Program-made: the position numbers and the translations under genes
The notes under the pieces: generated by a model
Database searches by the model: none
The model's input: only the letters and a program-made list of their open reading frames with translations
Told to the model about the DNA's origin: nothing
NCBI GenBank assembly: GCA_022072225.1
Contig: JAJVIC010000009.1
Location: forward strand, 155,746 to 219,745
Direction of reading: 5' to 3'
DNA from: Bacteroidia bacterium
GTDB lineage: Bacteria; Bacteroidota; Bacteroidia; SXHM01
DNA: 64,000 nt
Shown here: positions 52,396 through 61,563 of the stretch, piece after piece
Layout: each line of letters starts with the position of its first letter
Position numbering within the stretch: position 1 is the first letter of the stretch

Positions 52396-53070
52396 TTACT
52401 GCTTATTACCAACTGCTAACTGATTACTTTCTGCCACTTCTTTAAGTACTTCTGCATTCATTTCATGTTTGCCTTCAAAAGTAACAATGTTGTAATTAAA
52501 TCCAGCAGCATCAAGCATCTTTTTATAGTCTTCGGGTTTCAGGTATTCTAAGTATTCGTCTTTATCTCCGTAAACAACTGTTACAGGAATAGCGCGAAAA
52601 CGGTTTCCGTGAATGCTTAAATCCACATCTGCCGGAAAAGTTCCTGCCCACAAAATAAGGCGGTTTACTTTTACATTGCTTTGTGCCAGCCAGCGGCAAA
52701 TAGTTGCTGTGCCTTGCGAAAAACCCAACACATTTAGTTTTACTTTATTAAAATCTATTCCTGAAAAAAGCTTGTCAAAAAGTTTGTTTAAATAGTTCAG
52801 ATAATCCGAAACTTCGTTTTCACGGTCTTCTTTGGTCATCCATGCAGCACCCATTCTTCCGGTAACTCCGTCTAAATAAAATTTTGACAGACCTTCTGGT
52901 GCAACAATAAATGTTTTACCGTTCTCAAGTACTGAAAAATGTTTGATAAAATACTCGGCCAGTTGTCCGTAGCCATGGCAAACAAGCCAAACGGTTTCAG
53001 TAGTTAAATCTAAATTTCCTGACGTATAATACCGTGCAGTTTTAGTTACGGTAATTGTTTGTTGATTCAT
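52396..53070 (-). CDS. Alpha/beta hydrolase (carboxylesterase/phospholipase type)
   Basis: A 224-residue cytosolic hydrolase. VWLVCHGYGQLAEYFIKHF carries the oxyanion region, LNVLGFSQGTATICRWLA the nucleophile Ser (GFSQG), VVYGDKDEYL the acid and FEGKHEMNAEVLKEVAE the His. It resembles small carboxylesterase/phospholipase proteins. The final residues SNQLAVGNKQ look foreign to the family and coincide with a dispersed repeat. Substrate unknown. Confidence 0.88.
   Translation of the reverse strand: MNQQTITVTKTARYYTSGNLDLTTETVWLVCHGYGQLAEYFIKHFSVLENGKTFIVAPEGLSKFYLDGVTGRMGAAWMTKEDRENEVSDYLNYLNKLFDKLFSGIDFNKVKLNVLGFSQGTATICRWLAQSNVKVNRLILWAGTFPADVDLSIHGNRFRAIPVTVVYGDKDEYLEYLKPEDYKKMLDAAGFNYNIVTFEGKHEMNAEVLKEVAESNQLAVGNKQ
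52399..52425 (-). repeat. GCAGTTGG-type repeat at the esterase 3' end
   Basis: On the minus strand aatcagttagcagttggtaa plus taagcag, similar in wording to 51868-51924. It encodes the last nine residues of the esterase. Confidence 0.55.
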
Positions 53071-53187
53071 TATTAGGTATTAACAATCGATTGCTCAAAA
53101 TTAGTCGAAGAAAAAACAGGCTTGGGCGAAATTATTTGAAACCCCTAAACTGTATTATTAAGTTCAACCTCACAAAGCAACCATTCT

Positions 53188-54834
53188 GTGCGGCAAATAT
53201 ACTTTATTCTGTTTTTCTTTTTTTCAGGCATTGCCGCAAACAATGTAATGGCCCAGTGTTCAACAGTTTTGTTGACTACCGAAGAAAAATCTTTACAGGC
53301 AGATATAATTTTTGAAGGAAAAGTTACCAGCCAGTCTTGTTATGTTGATGCTGCGGAAAATATTCATACAGTCAACAATGTAGAAGTAACTTCAGTAATA
53401 AAAGGAATATCGATTCCTCATCACCTGCAAGTTTATACACCAGGCGGAATATTAGCAGATAGGGCTCAGCTCTATTTTCCGGGATTAAACCTGCAGGTAG
53501 GCGAACAAGGAATGTTTTATTGTACTCAAAAAGAAAACCGTTATTACCCGGTAGCACTTTCTCAAGGATTTGTACCTTATGAAATTGAATCTGAAAAATC
53601 ATCTGCCGCTCAGATCTCTGCAATAAGTCCATTGAATATTACAGCAGGTACACAGGAAGAAATTACAATTACTGGTACTGATTTCGGAAATACGCAAGGG
53701 AGCGGAAGTGTGTCGTTCCGCAATGCTGATAACGGAGGAGCGGGTTGGATTACTATTGCGCCAGGTCCTCACTATACTTTGTGGAGTAACAATATGATAA
53801 AAATGCTGATACCCACATATACCCAAAACGGAATAAAAGTAGCCGGTTCAGGAAATGTGAAAGTAACAACTGCCCTTGGAGAAACAGTAGAAAGCGCAGA
53901 GCAGCTAAATATTCATTACGCTTTAAGTGAGTTGGTTTATAACGATGCCATTGGTAAGATATCGCTTGCCGGGATTGATACCAACGGAGGATATACTCTT
54001 CAGATGAGTTCATTGTTTGGCCAAAATCAGGAAGCTGTTAATGCATTGAAAAAAGCGATGAGCACCTGGCGTTGTAATACAGGTATAAACATCTCATTAG
54101 ATACAATTAATTACCTACATGCTATACCATCTTATAATGACGGACGCAGTTCTGTTTCTTTTGACGAGCAAGGCCTATTGCCTTCCGGTGCATTAGCTAC
54201 TACTGTAATTTCAGTATCTGCTTGCAGTAATGAAGGCATAGTGAACTGGCAATTGAGCGAAGTGGATTTGATTTTCAGTTCATCAGCATTGTGGAATATG
54301 GGAAGCGGACAACCTTATGCCAACCACTTTGATTTTGAGTCGGTTGCCCTGCATGAATTGGGGCATGTGCATCTGGAACAACACAACAACAATACTGAAT
54401 CGGTAATGTATTATCGCATTAATTCAGGCGAAACAAAACGTAACCTGTTTAATGACGGAGGGCTTGATGGAGGTATTGAAGTAATGCAAAACAGCATTAA
54501 TCCGGGTTATAATTGCGGTAATTATCCCCACATTACTCCTTTGAATTTATCTAACTGCAGTCTTGTAGGAATTGAAGATAATGGTCAAGCAACAAACAAT
54601 ACAGTAACTATTTTTCCAAATCCTTCTCAAGGTATTTTTACGGTTAACTGGAATATTTCCAATCATAAAAATATCCGGATGTCTGTATATAACCAGGTTG
54701 GTGAACTTATTTCTTCATCCGTTTACACAGGACAAACATCAGCGGTATTGAATCTTCAACTGGCTCCCGGAGTCTATTTTATTGAATTAGCAGACAAAGA
54801 AGGCTCTGTTACAAAAAAAATAATCATTCAATGA
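53188..54834 (+). CDS. Secreted metzincin-like metalloprotease with T9SS sorting domain
   Basis: A 548-residue extracellular protease. It starts at GTG with signal peptide IYFILFFFFSGIAANNVMAQ. Residues about 25-140 form a beta domain (ADIIFEGKVTSQ, VEVTSVIKGISI) and about 145-245 an IPT/TIG Ig-like domain (ISPLNITAGTQEEITITGTDFG). The catalytic domain (about 250-430) has the zinc site HELGHVHLEQH (HExxHxxxxxH) and a Met-turn SVMYYR, as in matrixin-like metzincins, though the usual Gly of the zinc helix is Leu. The C-terminus (about 465-548; IFPNPSQGIFTVNW, YNQVGELI, LAPGVYFIEL) is a type A type IX secretion signal. The stop overlaps the next start as ATGA. Confidence 0.9.
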   Translation: MRQIYFILFFFFSGIAANNVMAQCSTVLLTTEEKSLQADIIFEGKVTSQSCYVDAAENIHTVNNVEVTSVIKGISIPHHLQVYTPGGILADRAQLYFPGLNLQVGEQGMFYCTQKENRYYPVALSQGFVPYEIESEKSSAAQISAISPLNITAGTQEEITITGTDFGNTQGSGSVSFRNADNGGAGWITIAPGPHYTLWSNNMIKMLIPTYTQNGIKVAGSGNVKVTTALGETVESAEQLNIHYALSELVYNDAIGKISLAGIDTNGGYTLQMSSLFGQNQEAVNALKKAMSTWRCNTGINISLDTINYLHAIPSYNDGRSSVSFDEQGLLPSGALATTVISVSACSNEGIVNWQLSEVDLIFSSSALWNMGSGQPYANHFDFESVALHELGHVHLEQHNNNTESVMYYRINSGETKRNLFNDGGLDGGIEVMQNSINPGYNCGNYPHITPLNLSNCSLVGIEDNGQATNNTVTIFPNPSQGIFTVNWNISNHKNIRMSVYNQVGELISSSVYTGQTSAVLNLQLAPGVYFIELADKEGSVTKKIIIQ

Positions 54835-55490
54835 GCGGGAGAACTGCTCTTATTGCAGGAGCCAGCGGATTAGTTGGAGGGCATCTGCTTCAATTGCTTG
54901 CTACCGACAGCAACTTCAGCAAAATAAAAATAGTTACCCGCAAGCCCCTTAACATGGGTATTGAGAAAGTTTCAGAAGTTATTGTTGATTTCGATTCACT
55001 CAATCAGTTTTCGCAGCGCCTTTCTGCTGATGTAGTATTTTGCTGTTTGGGCACTACCATAAAAACAGCAGGTTCACAGGAAAATTTTCGCAAAGTTGAT
55101 TTTACGTATTGTTTAGAATTAGCCAAAGCCGCTAAGGCACAAGGCGCAAAACAATTTATACTGGTTTCTTCATTAGGAGCAGATGCACAATCTGCTAATT
55201 TTTATTTGCGTACCAAAGGTGAAACAGAAAATGCAATTGCAGCATTAAACTTTGATAGCTTTTGTATTCTCCGTCCTTCCATGCTTTTGGGCGATAGAAG
55301 GGAAAAAAGACTGGGAGAGAGCATTGGAAAAGCTTTTATGCAGGCAACCGGTTTTTTATTTATCGGATCACTGAAAAAATACAAAGCCATTGAAGCGTCT
55401 GTTGTTGCCAGATGTATGGCAGCACTCGCCAATAACCCCGAACCGGGTAAATTAATTTTTGAAAGCAATTTAATTGCTTCCTACGCTTGA
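54831..55490 (+). CDS. NAD(P)-binding oxidoreductase (atypical SDR, HTATIP2-like)
   Basis: A 219-residue Rossmann protein: ALIAGASGLVGGHLLQLL binds the dinucleotide, IKIVTRKPLN and VIVDFDSLNQF follow, then VVFCCLGTTIKTAGSQENFRKVDFTYCLELAKAAKAQGAKQFILVSSLGADAQS, which matches the HTATIP2/YwnB-like atypical SDR group. FYLRTKGETENAI replaces the catalytic YxxxK (here Tyr-Leu-Arg-Thr-Lys), so the pair Tyr/Lys is retained. Substrate unknown. It is coupled to the protease gene by ATGA, although the functions look unrelated. Confidence 0.87.
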   Translation: MSGRTALIAGASGLVGGHLLQLLATDSNFSKIKIVTRKPLNMGIEKVSEVIVDFDSLNQFSQRLSADVVFCCLGTTIKTAGSQENFRKVDFTYCLELAKAAKAQGAKQFILVSSLGADAQSANFYLRTKGETENAIAALNFDSFCILRPSMLLGDRREKRLGESIGKAFMQATGFLFIGSLKKYKAIEASVVARCMAALANNPEPGKLIFESNLIASYA

Positions 55491-55492
55491 GA

Positions 55493-58210
55493 TTAACGCG
55501 GCATTTCCGGAATAGAAAAGTAGAAGACAGTTCCGACACCGGGGGTTGATTCCAACCATAAATTTCCGTTGTGTAATTCTACAATTTTTTTGCAGTGCGA
55601 TAAACCAATTCCGCTGCCTTCATAAACATCGCGCGAATGGGGCCGCTGAAAAAGTTTGAATATTTTGTCAAAATGTTTTGTTTCAATTCCTATCCCGTTG
55701 TCAGAGACGGAAAATATCCATTCTTTATTTTTCTTTTCGCAGTGTATTTTTATTTCGGGAGCAGTATTTTTTTTTCTGAATTTAATTGCATTGCCGATAA
55801 GGTTTTGAAATAATAGCTCAAGTTCAACAGGAAAACCGTTTACAATAGGAAGTTTTGAGGCTGTTATTATCGCGTTGCTTTCCGAAATCGCTGCATGAAG
55901 ATTTGCCATAGTATTATTAAGCAAAACATTGCAATCGGTTTGTTTCAGCGTTACGTTTTTACCTAACCTCGAGTATTCCAGCAACCCGTTTATCAGGTCG
56001 CGCATGCGTGATGCAGATTGAGAAATAAAACGAATATAGGTTGTTGCATTGCTGTCAAGTTTGCCCGAATATTCTTCAATAAATAAATCAGTAAAACTAC
56101 TAATGGTTCGCAATGGCTCCTGTAAATCATGAGAAGCAATAAATGCAAATTGCTCCAGTTCTTTGTTTTTAACTTCCAATTGATTGTAGAACTCGCTTAA
56201 TTTTTCAGAAGTAAGTTTCCTTTCAGTAATATCAAAGACTATACCCCTCATAAAAATTGGTTTCCCGTTCTGATTTTTTTCAACTGTTGCTTTTGCTTCA
56301 AGATATTTTATTTCACCATCTTTAGTAATTATTCTATATTCTGTTTCAAATTTATATACACCATTCAAAGCTAACTCAACAGCAAGCAACACATTGTTTT
56401 TATCATCAGGATGTAAGGAGTTAAGAAACAATGAATAAGATGCTTCAATTTCTCCGGGTTCATAGCCAAAAATTCTGAACTGTTCGTCAGACCATATTTC
56501 TTTACCTGTTAAAATATCCCATTCCCAACTTCCCAATTTTGCAATTTTTTGGGCAATTGAAAGACTTCTTTTGGTTTTTTCTAATGAAATTTCAATCTCT
56601 TTTCGTTCGGTTATATCTTGCGTGGTGCCTCTTAGCCACTCTGGTTCGCCTTTTTCGTTTTTTATAACTTCACCCAACCCCAGCAGATGTTTTATACTAC
56701 CGTCACTAAGTTGAATGCGGTGTTCATAAACTTTTGATTCTCCTTTTTCAGTTGCGTAGTTTATCGAATTGTCAAGATTTACTAAATCCTCAGGAACAAT
56801 TTTTTTCCGGCAAACTTCAAATAGTTTATCAGCCGGAGTTTTTTCAAGTTCAAAAATCCGGTACAATTCGTCTGACCAATATAGCTCACCGGTTTTAAGG
56901 TTAAATTCCCAGCTTCCGGTTTTGGACAGCTTTTGTGCATCGTTAAGGCTCTTGCGGCTTTTGATTAATTCATCTTCAAATTTTTTCCGTTCAGTAATGT
57001 CAACCAATGTGTTGAGCATGTGTGGCTCTCCGTTTATTTCAATCGTTTGGGTTGAGGTAAGAATATCAATTCTCTTACCCGTTGTACTATAAAGTGTAAC
57101 CTCCATATCCTGCAGGTTGTAATTGTTTTGTCTTACATGCTCCAGAAGATTTTCACGTTTTTCAGGTGCTATTATATTCCAGTCTTTTGATGTTTTCCCT
57201 ATTACTTGTTCACGGGTAAGAGAAAATAATTTTAAAAACGCTTGGTTTGCATGAATGTACTGCCCATCGCGTATTCTTATAATATTGGTTGGAACCGGAC
57301 TTGCTTTAAAAAATTTAAAAAAACGTTCGTGTGACAGGGTTAGCTCTCTTATTGCTTCATCGCGTTTTGAACTTATATTGTTTAGTTCGCGTGCAGCATA
57401 CCAACTAATCAGGAAAAAAATAACCGTTATTCCCGATACACCTCCTGCGACCACCAGTTCTGCACTGATATTATAATTGTGAACGATGTATAAAAGCAGT
57501 AAGCCAAGTAAAAATGGAAAAATTAAAATTCCCGGAATTAAAACACGGGCAACTAGCTTTCCTGCCCCTGAACCCGAAAAGTCACGCATAAAACCATTGT
57601 TACGGTTAATGAGGCTGATACCAAGCGATGATAGAAGAAAGCAAATTCCAGTATGAACTGCCATAGGAATTCCTTTGAATTCAGGAACAAAATATACATG
57701 TCCAAACAATGAAAAAATGCTCACAAAAAAGATAAGCAAAGCAATGTAGTTTGCTATTCTTTTTGCAATTCCCTTTTTACTATAGCTGATGATTGTTGAA
57801 ACAGCAAGCAGAATAAAATTAATCGCAGACATCAGTGCAATACGGCTCGAATACCCGTATATTTTTTCACTCAACAGTCTGTTGTCTTGCATCACCCAAT
57901 CTTCTTCCGATGCAGTTGAGGTAATGTAATTATGAATGCGTGCGAATGCTATTAACAAGACGAAACAAGACAGAATTATACTGATAGTTTTGGCAATGTT
58001 ATTTTTTGTGTTATTATGTTTTGATAACAGAAAAATTGAAATTGCCGATAGGATAAATCCAAATGCAGTAAAAGGATTCATTACCTTCAGGCCCGGTATA
58101 GGGGCTTTAAGAAATTCAATTTCAAATTGCCAACCGAGTAATACAAGAACCCCTTCGGTAGCAATTACGGCACTTAAAATAACGGGTACTTTATTTTGGT
58201 CTTTTGGCAT
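55493..58210 (-). CDS. Membrane-bound PAS-domain sensor histidine kinase
   Basis: A 905-residue hybrid-free sensor kinase. About seven membrane spans fill residues 10-275 (VILSAVIATEGVLVLLGW, IALLIFFVSIFSLFGHVYF, LIPGILIFPFLLGLLLLYIV). Three PAS domains with PAC ends follow (about 295-410, 425-545 and 555-675; FKASPVPTNIIRI, SWEFNLKTGELYWSDELYRIF, SWEWDILTGKEIWSDEQFRIFGY). HisKA holds the phospho-His in FIASHDLQEPLRTI (about 700), and the ATPase has NLIGNAIKFRKKN, VSDNGIGIETKHFDKIF and GSGIGLSHCKKIV. It signals to a regulator, likely one of the two encoded just upstream (25-bp gap). Confidence 0.94.
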   Translation of the reverse strand: MPKDQNKVPVILSAVIATEGVLVLLGWQFEIEFLKAPIPGLKVMNPFTAFGFILSAISIFLLSKHNNTKNNIAKTISIILSCFVLLIAFARIHNYITSTASEEDWVMQDNRLLSEKIYGYSSRIALMSAINFILLAVSTIISYSKKGIAKRIANYIALLIFFVSIFSLFGHVYFVPEFKGIPMAVHTGICFLLSSLGISLINRNNGFMRDFSGSGAGKLVARVLIPGILIFPFLLGLLLLYIVHNYNISAELVVAGGVSGITVIFFLISWYAARELNNISSKRDEAIRELTLSHERFFKFFKASPVPTNIIRIRDGQYIHANQAFLKLFSLTREQVIGKTSKDWNIIAPEKRENLLEHVRQNNYNLQDMEVTLYSTTGKRIDILTSTQTIEINGEPHMLNTLVDITERKKFEDELIKSRKSLNDAQKLSKTGSWEFNLKTGELYWSDELYRIFELEKTPADKLFEVCRKKIVPEDLVNLDNSINYATEKGESKVYEHRIQLSDGSIKHLLGLGEVIKNEKGEPEWLRGTTQDITERKEIEISLEKTKRSLSIAQKIAKLGSWEWDILTGKEIWSDEQFRIFGYEPGEIEASYSLFLNSLHPDDKNNVLLAVELALNGVYKFETEYRIITKDGEIKYLEAKATVEKNQNGKPIFMRGIVFDITERKLTSEKLSEFYNQLEVKNKELEQFAFIASHDLQEPLRTISSFTDLFIEEYSGKLDSNATTYIRFISQSASRMRDLINGLLEYSRLGKNVTLKQTDCNVLLNNTMANLHAAISESNAIITASKLPIVNGFPVELELLFQNLIGNAIKFRKKNTAPEIKIHCEKKNKEWIFSVSDNGIGIETKHFDKIFKLFQRPHSRDVYEGSGIGLSHCKKIVELHNGNLWLESTPGVGTVFYFSIPEMPR

Positions 58211-58235
58211 CCGACATCAAACATCGGAAATAAAA

Positions 58236-58651
58236 TCAGTAATTATCTGAAAAATATTCGCGAAGTATCTCTTCAAGTGAACTGCGCAAAAGTGGCTTTT
58301 TCATAAAAACCACTTTCGGATGTTTTATTCTTGCGCGGATTTCATCATCCGGGTTGCGCGAGGTGGTGAGTATGACAATTACTGTTCCCCAGCGTTGCTC
58401 GCGACTAAGGTTTTTATATTCTTCCAAAAACTCCCAACCATTCATGCCCGGCATGTTCAGATCAAGAAAAATAATTTCGGGTTGAGGAAAAAAATCACCC
58501 TCTTGTGTTTTTAAGAATTCAATCGCTTTTGCAGCATTGGTTTCTGTATGAATTTTTTGAGCACAATCTGCCTCACGAATTACTTTTTCATGCAAAAAAT
58601 TCGCACCCTCAAAGTCATCAATCAACAGAATAAGGCGTAATTTTTTTTCAT
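58236..58651 (-). CDS. Single-domain response regulator; start needs a -1 shift at A8
   Basis: A CheY-like receiver without output domain. ILLIDDFEGANFLHEKV has the acidic pair, IIFLDLNMPGMNGWEFL the phospho-Asp, VIVILTTSRNPDDEI the switch Thr and VVFMKKPLL the Lys. The expected start, ATG overlapping the upstream regulator's stop (ATGA), reads ATG followed by eight A and then meets TGA after nine codons; the conserved frame (K-K-L-R-L-I-L-L-I-D-D) is reached only after a -1 step in the A-run (58641-58648) or with nine A. Without it, TTG at 58625 would remove the first strand. Interpretation: a sequence error, a mutation, or frameshifting. Confidence 0.82.
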
Positions 58652-59100
58652 ATTCTGCGTGCTCGGTGATCTATAATTGGAATAGGTTTGGCAGACGTTT
58701 CAATGTTGAAAATTTCTTTAACTATTTTGCAAATACCAACGGCTGTAATGGTTTTAAAATAATAGTATTTCATGCCATTGGCAGCAAAGTTGGCAACGTC
58801 TTCATTGGTCATTGTGGTGGCTAAGTAAGCCAGTGCTGTACGCCCCTCATTAAAGTTGGGTAATCCCCTTACAGCATCAATAAACTGATGACCGCTCATT
58901 CCCGGCATATTGATATCAATAAAAATAAGGTCAGGAAAATCGTATTTGGTTGAAATGTCAGAAAGGTATGCCAGTGCACCTTCAGCAGTTGTGAAGAAAA
59001 GTGAATCACGGGCTACATTTGCCTTTTTGACAATAAACTTGTGATATTCATTTGTAGGAATATCATCATCAATAAAAACTATTTTATTTAGTTTTTTCAT
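58648..59100 (-). CDS. Single-domain response regulator
   Basis: A 150-residue CheY-like receiver: KIVFIDDDIPTNEYHKFIV (acidic triad), LIFIDINMPGMSGHQFI (phospho-Asp), YLATTMTNEDVANFA (switch Thr), YYYFKTIT (Lys). A 16-residue basic tail (SAKPIPIIDHRARRI) replaces an output domain. With the second receiver and the PAS kinase downstream it probably makes a phosphorelay or two-output system. It follows the ArsR-type gene by 32 bp on the same strand. Confidence 0.9.
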   Translation of the reverse strand: MKKLNKIVFIDDDIPTNEYHKFIVKKANVARDSLFFTTAEGALAYLSDISTKYDFPDLIFIDINMPGMSGHQFIDAVRGLPNFNEGRTALAYLATTMTNEDVANFAANGMKYYYFKTITAVGICKIVKEIFNIETSAKPIPIIDHRARRI

Positions 59101-59132
59101 GATTTTTTTGATTTCTCGGCTACAGGTGTTTT

Positions 59133-59417
59133 TTAGCGGTCTTTCAAGTACTTTTTCACTACATCAAGCATAGCGTAAAGTTCTTTTGAAGCAATGGAAT
59201 AATAAATGAATTTTCCGCTTCTTTTTCCTTTAATGTACCCGGCCTTGGTCAGCAGCATCAGGTGATGTGATGTAAGCGACTGTTCAGAATTAATTTTTTC
59301 GCAAACATCATTTACCGATACTTCGCCCTCTTTGTGGAGAAGTTCAAGAATTTTTACGCGAATAGGGTGACCACCTGCACGTAAAACAGCTGCAATTGTT
59401 TTTTCGTTGATTTCCAT
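59133..59417 (-). CDS. ArsR-family HTH regulator
   Basis: A 94-residue winged helix of the ArsR type: GGHPIRVKILELLHKEGEVSVNDVCEKINSEQSLTSHHLMLLTKAGYIKGKRSGKFIYYSI. The recognition helix lies around SLTSHHLMLLTKAG. It lacks the CVC metal motif of arsenic sensors; the few cysteines (VCEK) give no site, so another signal is likely. It is the first gene of the run to the histidine kinase and could control it. Confidence 0.9.
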   Translation of the reverse strand: MEINEKTIAAVLRAGGHPIRVKILELLHKEGEVSVNDVCEKINSEQSLTSHHLMLLTKAGYIKGKRSGKFIYYSIASKELYAMLDVVKKYLKDR

Positions 59418-59575
59418 GTTTTGTAAGTGTTGGTTGTTAAGTTAGTGTTAAATAATTATGCAATTCTATTCAGAAACAATGCATTAATTACAAAATTATA
59501 CGGAATCATATATTTTATAGATTAAATATAAATTTTAGTCGTTTAATAAATGCTTTCTACAATAGGTCAAATGAT

Positions 59576-59583
59576 TACTTTTG
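59576..59583 (+). promoter_or_regulatory. Bacteroidota-type -7 element (TACTTTTG)
   Basis: TACTTTTG matches TAnnTTTG, 39 bp before the ABC-F start, in the divergent region with the ArsR-type gene. Confidence 0.5.
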
Positions 59584-59622
59584 CGCCCTTTCCAAAAACT
59601 CAGGCATAGATAGGTTACATAA

Positions 59623-61563
59623 ATGATTTCAGTTAACAGGCTTTCGGTTCAGTTTGGCGGCAGTGCGCTTTTTGATGATGTTTCGTTTCTTGTAAACGCC
59701 CGCGACCGCATTGGACTTACCGGTAAGAATGGTGCAGGAAAATCAACCATGCTGAAAATACTGGCCAAACAGCAGCAACCCAGCGAGGGCGAAGTGGCTA
59801 TTCAGAATGATTGCACACTGGGTTATCTTCCGCAGGAAATGCACCTGCGCCTGGGCAAAACTGTTTTCGATGAAACCGAAACAGCTTTCGTTGAAGCCAA
59901 AGAATTAGAAAAGAAAATTGAATACTATAACGAGCAACTTGCTACACGCACCGATTACGAAAGCGATTCTTATTCCGATCTGATTGTAAAACTGAACGAA
60001 GCCAACGAACGCTACAATATGATTGGCGGCTACACTATGCAGGCTGATATAGAGTTGGTATTGTTCGGTTTGGGATTTGAGCGAAAAGATTTAAATCGCC
60101 TAACCGATGAATTCAGCGGTGGTTGGCGCATGCGCATTGAGCTGGCGAAAATTCTGTTGCAAAAGCCAAGTGTTATGTTGCTTGACGAGCCTACCAACCA
60201 CCTGGACATTGAATCTATTCAGTGGCTCGAAGATTTCCTGAAAAACTATGCCGGTGCGGTGGTTTTGGTTTCGCACGATAAAGCGTTTTTGGATAACATT
60301 ACCACACGTACCATTGAAATTTCGCTCGGAAAAATTTACGACTACAAAGCCAATTATTCAAAATATGTTCAGTTGCGCAAAGAACGCAGAGAACAACAGC
60401 AGGCAGCTTTTGCCAACCAGGAAAAATACATTGAGCATACCGAAATGCTGATTAATAAATTTCGTGCAAAGGCAAGCAAAGCAAGCATGGCGCAGAGTTT
60501 AATCAAGAAACTCGACAAGATTGAACGCATTGAAGTGGATGAAGAAGACAATGCAACACTGCGCTTTAAATTTCCACCTGCCCCGCGTTCAGGAAAAGTA
60601 GTGGTAGAAGCCGAAAATGTTGCAAAACGTTATGGCGACAAGACTATTTTCAGCAATGTTGATTTTATGATTGAGCGCGAAGAACGCATTGCCTTTGTAG
60701 GAAAGAATGGCGAAGGAAAATCAACACTATCAAAAATTATTGCCGGTGTTGAATCGCATGAAGGAAAATTGCAGATTGGTTACAATGTTAGCATCGGTTA
60801 TTTCGCGCAGAATCAGGCGGAAATTCTGGACGGAGAAAAAACGGTTTTTCAAACCATTGATGATGTGGCTGAAGGCGAAGTGCGCAAAAATGTGCGCAGC
60901 TTACTTGGCTCGTTTTTATTTGGCGGTGATGCGATTGACAAAAAAGTGAAAGTGCTTTCGGGCGGAGAAAAAAACCGTCTGGCACTTTGCAAATTGTTGT
61001 TGCAGCCCTATAATTTGCTCATCATGGACGAGCCTACCAACCACCTGGATATGCGCTCAAAAGAAATGCTGAAAACCGCATTGCTCAATTATGACGGAAC
61101 ACTGATAGTGGTTTCGCACGACCGTGATTTTTTGCAAGGTTTAACCGGAAAAGTTTTTGAGTTCCGAAACGGTAATATAAAAACACACATTGGCGATTTG
61201 CAGGAGTTTCTGGCTTCGCGCAAAATTCAAAACCTTGCCCAGCTGGAAGTGAAAACTCAGGCAAACGGTCTGAAAAAAGAGGACAAAGAAAAGTTGGACG
61301 CCAAACACGAGCACGAAGCAAAAAAGAAACAGGAGAAAGAATTAAAGCACGCGCAGAATGCAGTGGAGAAAAGTGAGAAAGAGATTGAACGCCTCGAAAA
61401 ACTGATAAAAGAAATGGACGACAACCTGCTCGACCCTGTTTATTACCAGGAAGCATTGAAAGACAATTCAGTTTTTGAGCGCTATAACGAACTCAAATCA
61501 AGTCTTGAAAAAGAGCTATTGCTCTGGGAAGAAAGACAGGCAGTGGTTGAGCGGTTACAATAA
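59623..61563 (+). CDS. ABC-F family ATPase (Uup/EttA-like)
   Basis: A 646-residue soluble protein with two ABC ATPase domains and no membrane part. Domain one: GLTGKNGAGKSTMLK, FSGGWRMRIELAKIL, VMLLDEPTNHLDI. Domain two: AFVGKNGEGKSTLSK, LSGGEKNRLALCKLL, LLIMDEPTNHLDM. The linker between (about 240-310; KYVQLRKERREQQQAAFANQEKYI) is the P-site tRNA-interaction motif region. A C-terminal coiled coil (about 545-640; KKKQEKELKHAQNAVEKSEKEIERLEK) is of the Uup type. ABC-F proteins act on ribosomes. It overlaps the convergent outer-membrane-type gene by 9 nt. Confidence 0.94.
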   Translation: MISVNRLSVQFGGSALFDDVSFLVNARDRIGLTGKNGAGKSTMLKILAKQQQPSEGEVAIQNDCTLGYLPQEMHLRLGKTVFDETETAFVEAKELEKKIEYYNEQLATRTDYESDSYSDLIVKLNEANERYNMIGGYTMQADIELVLFGLGFERKDLNRLTDEFSGGWRMRIELAKILLQKPSVMLLDEPTNHLDIESIQWLEDFLKNYAGAVVLVSHDKAFLDNITTRTIEISLGKIYDYKANYSKYVQLRKERREQQQAAFANQEKYIEHTEMLINKFRAKASKASMAQSLIKKLDKIERIEVDEEDNATLRFKFPPAPRSGKVVVEAENVAKRYGDKTIFSNVDFMIEREERIAFVGKNGEGKSTLSKIIAGVESHEGKLQIGYNVSIGYFAQNQAEILDGEKTVFQTIDDVAEGEVRKNVRSLLGSFLFGGDAIDKKVKVLSGGEKNRLALCKLLLQPYNLLIMDEPTNHLDMRSKEMLKTALLNYDGTLIVVSHDRDFLQGLTGKVFEFRNGNIKTHIGDLQEFLASRKIQNLAQLEVKTQANGLKKEDKEKLDAKHEHEAKKKQEKELKHAQNAVEKSEKEIERLEKLIKEMDDNLLDPVYYQEALKDNSVFERYNELKSSLEKELLLWEERQAVVERLQ

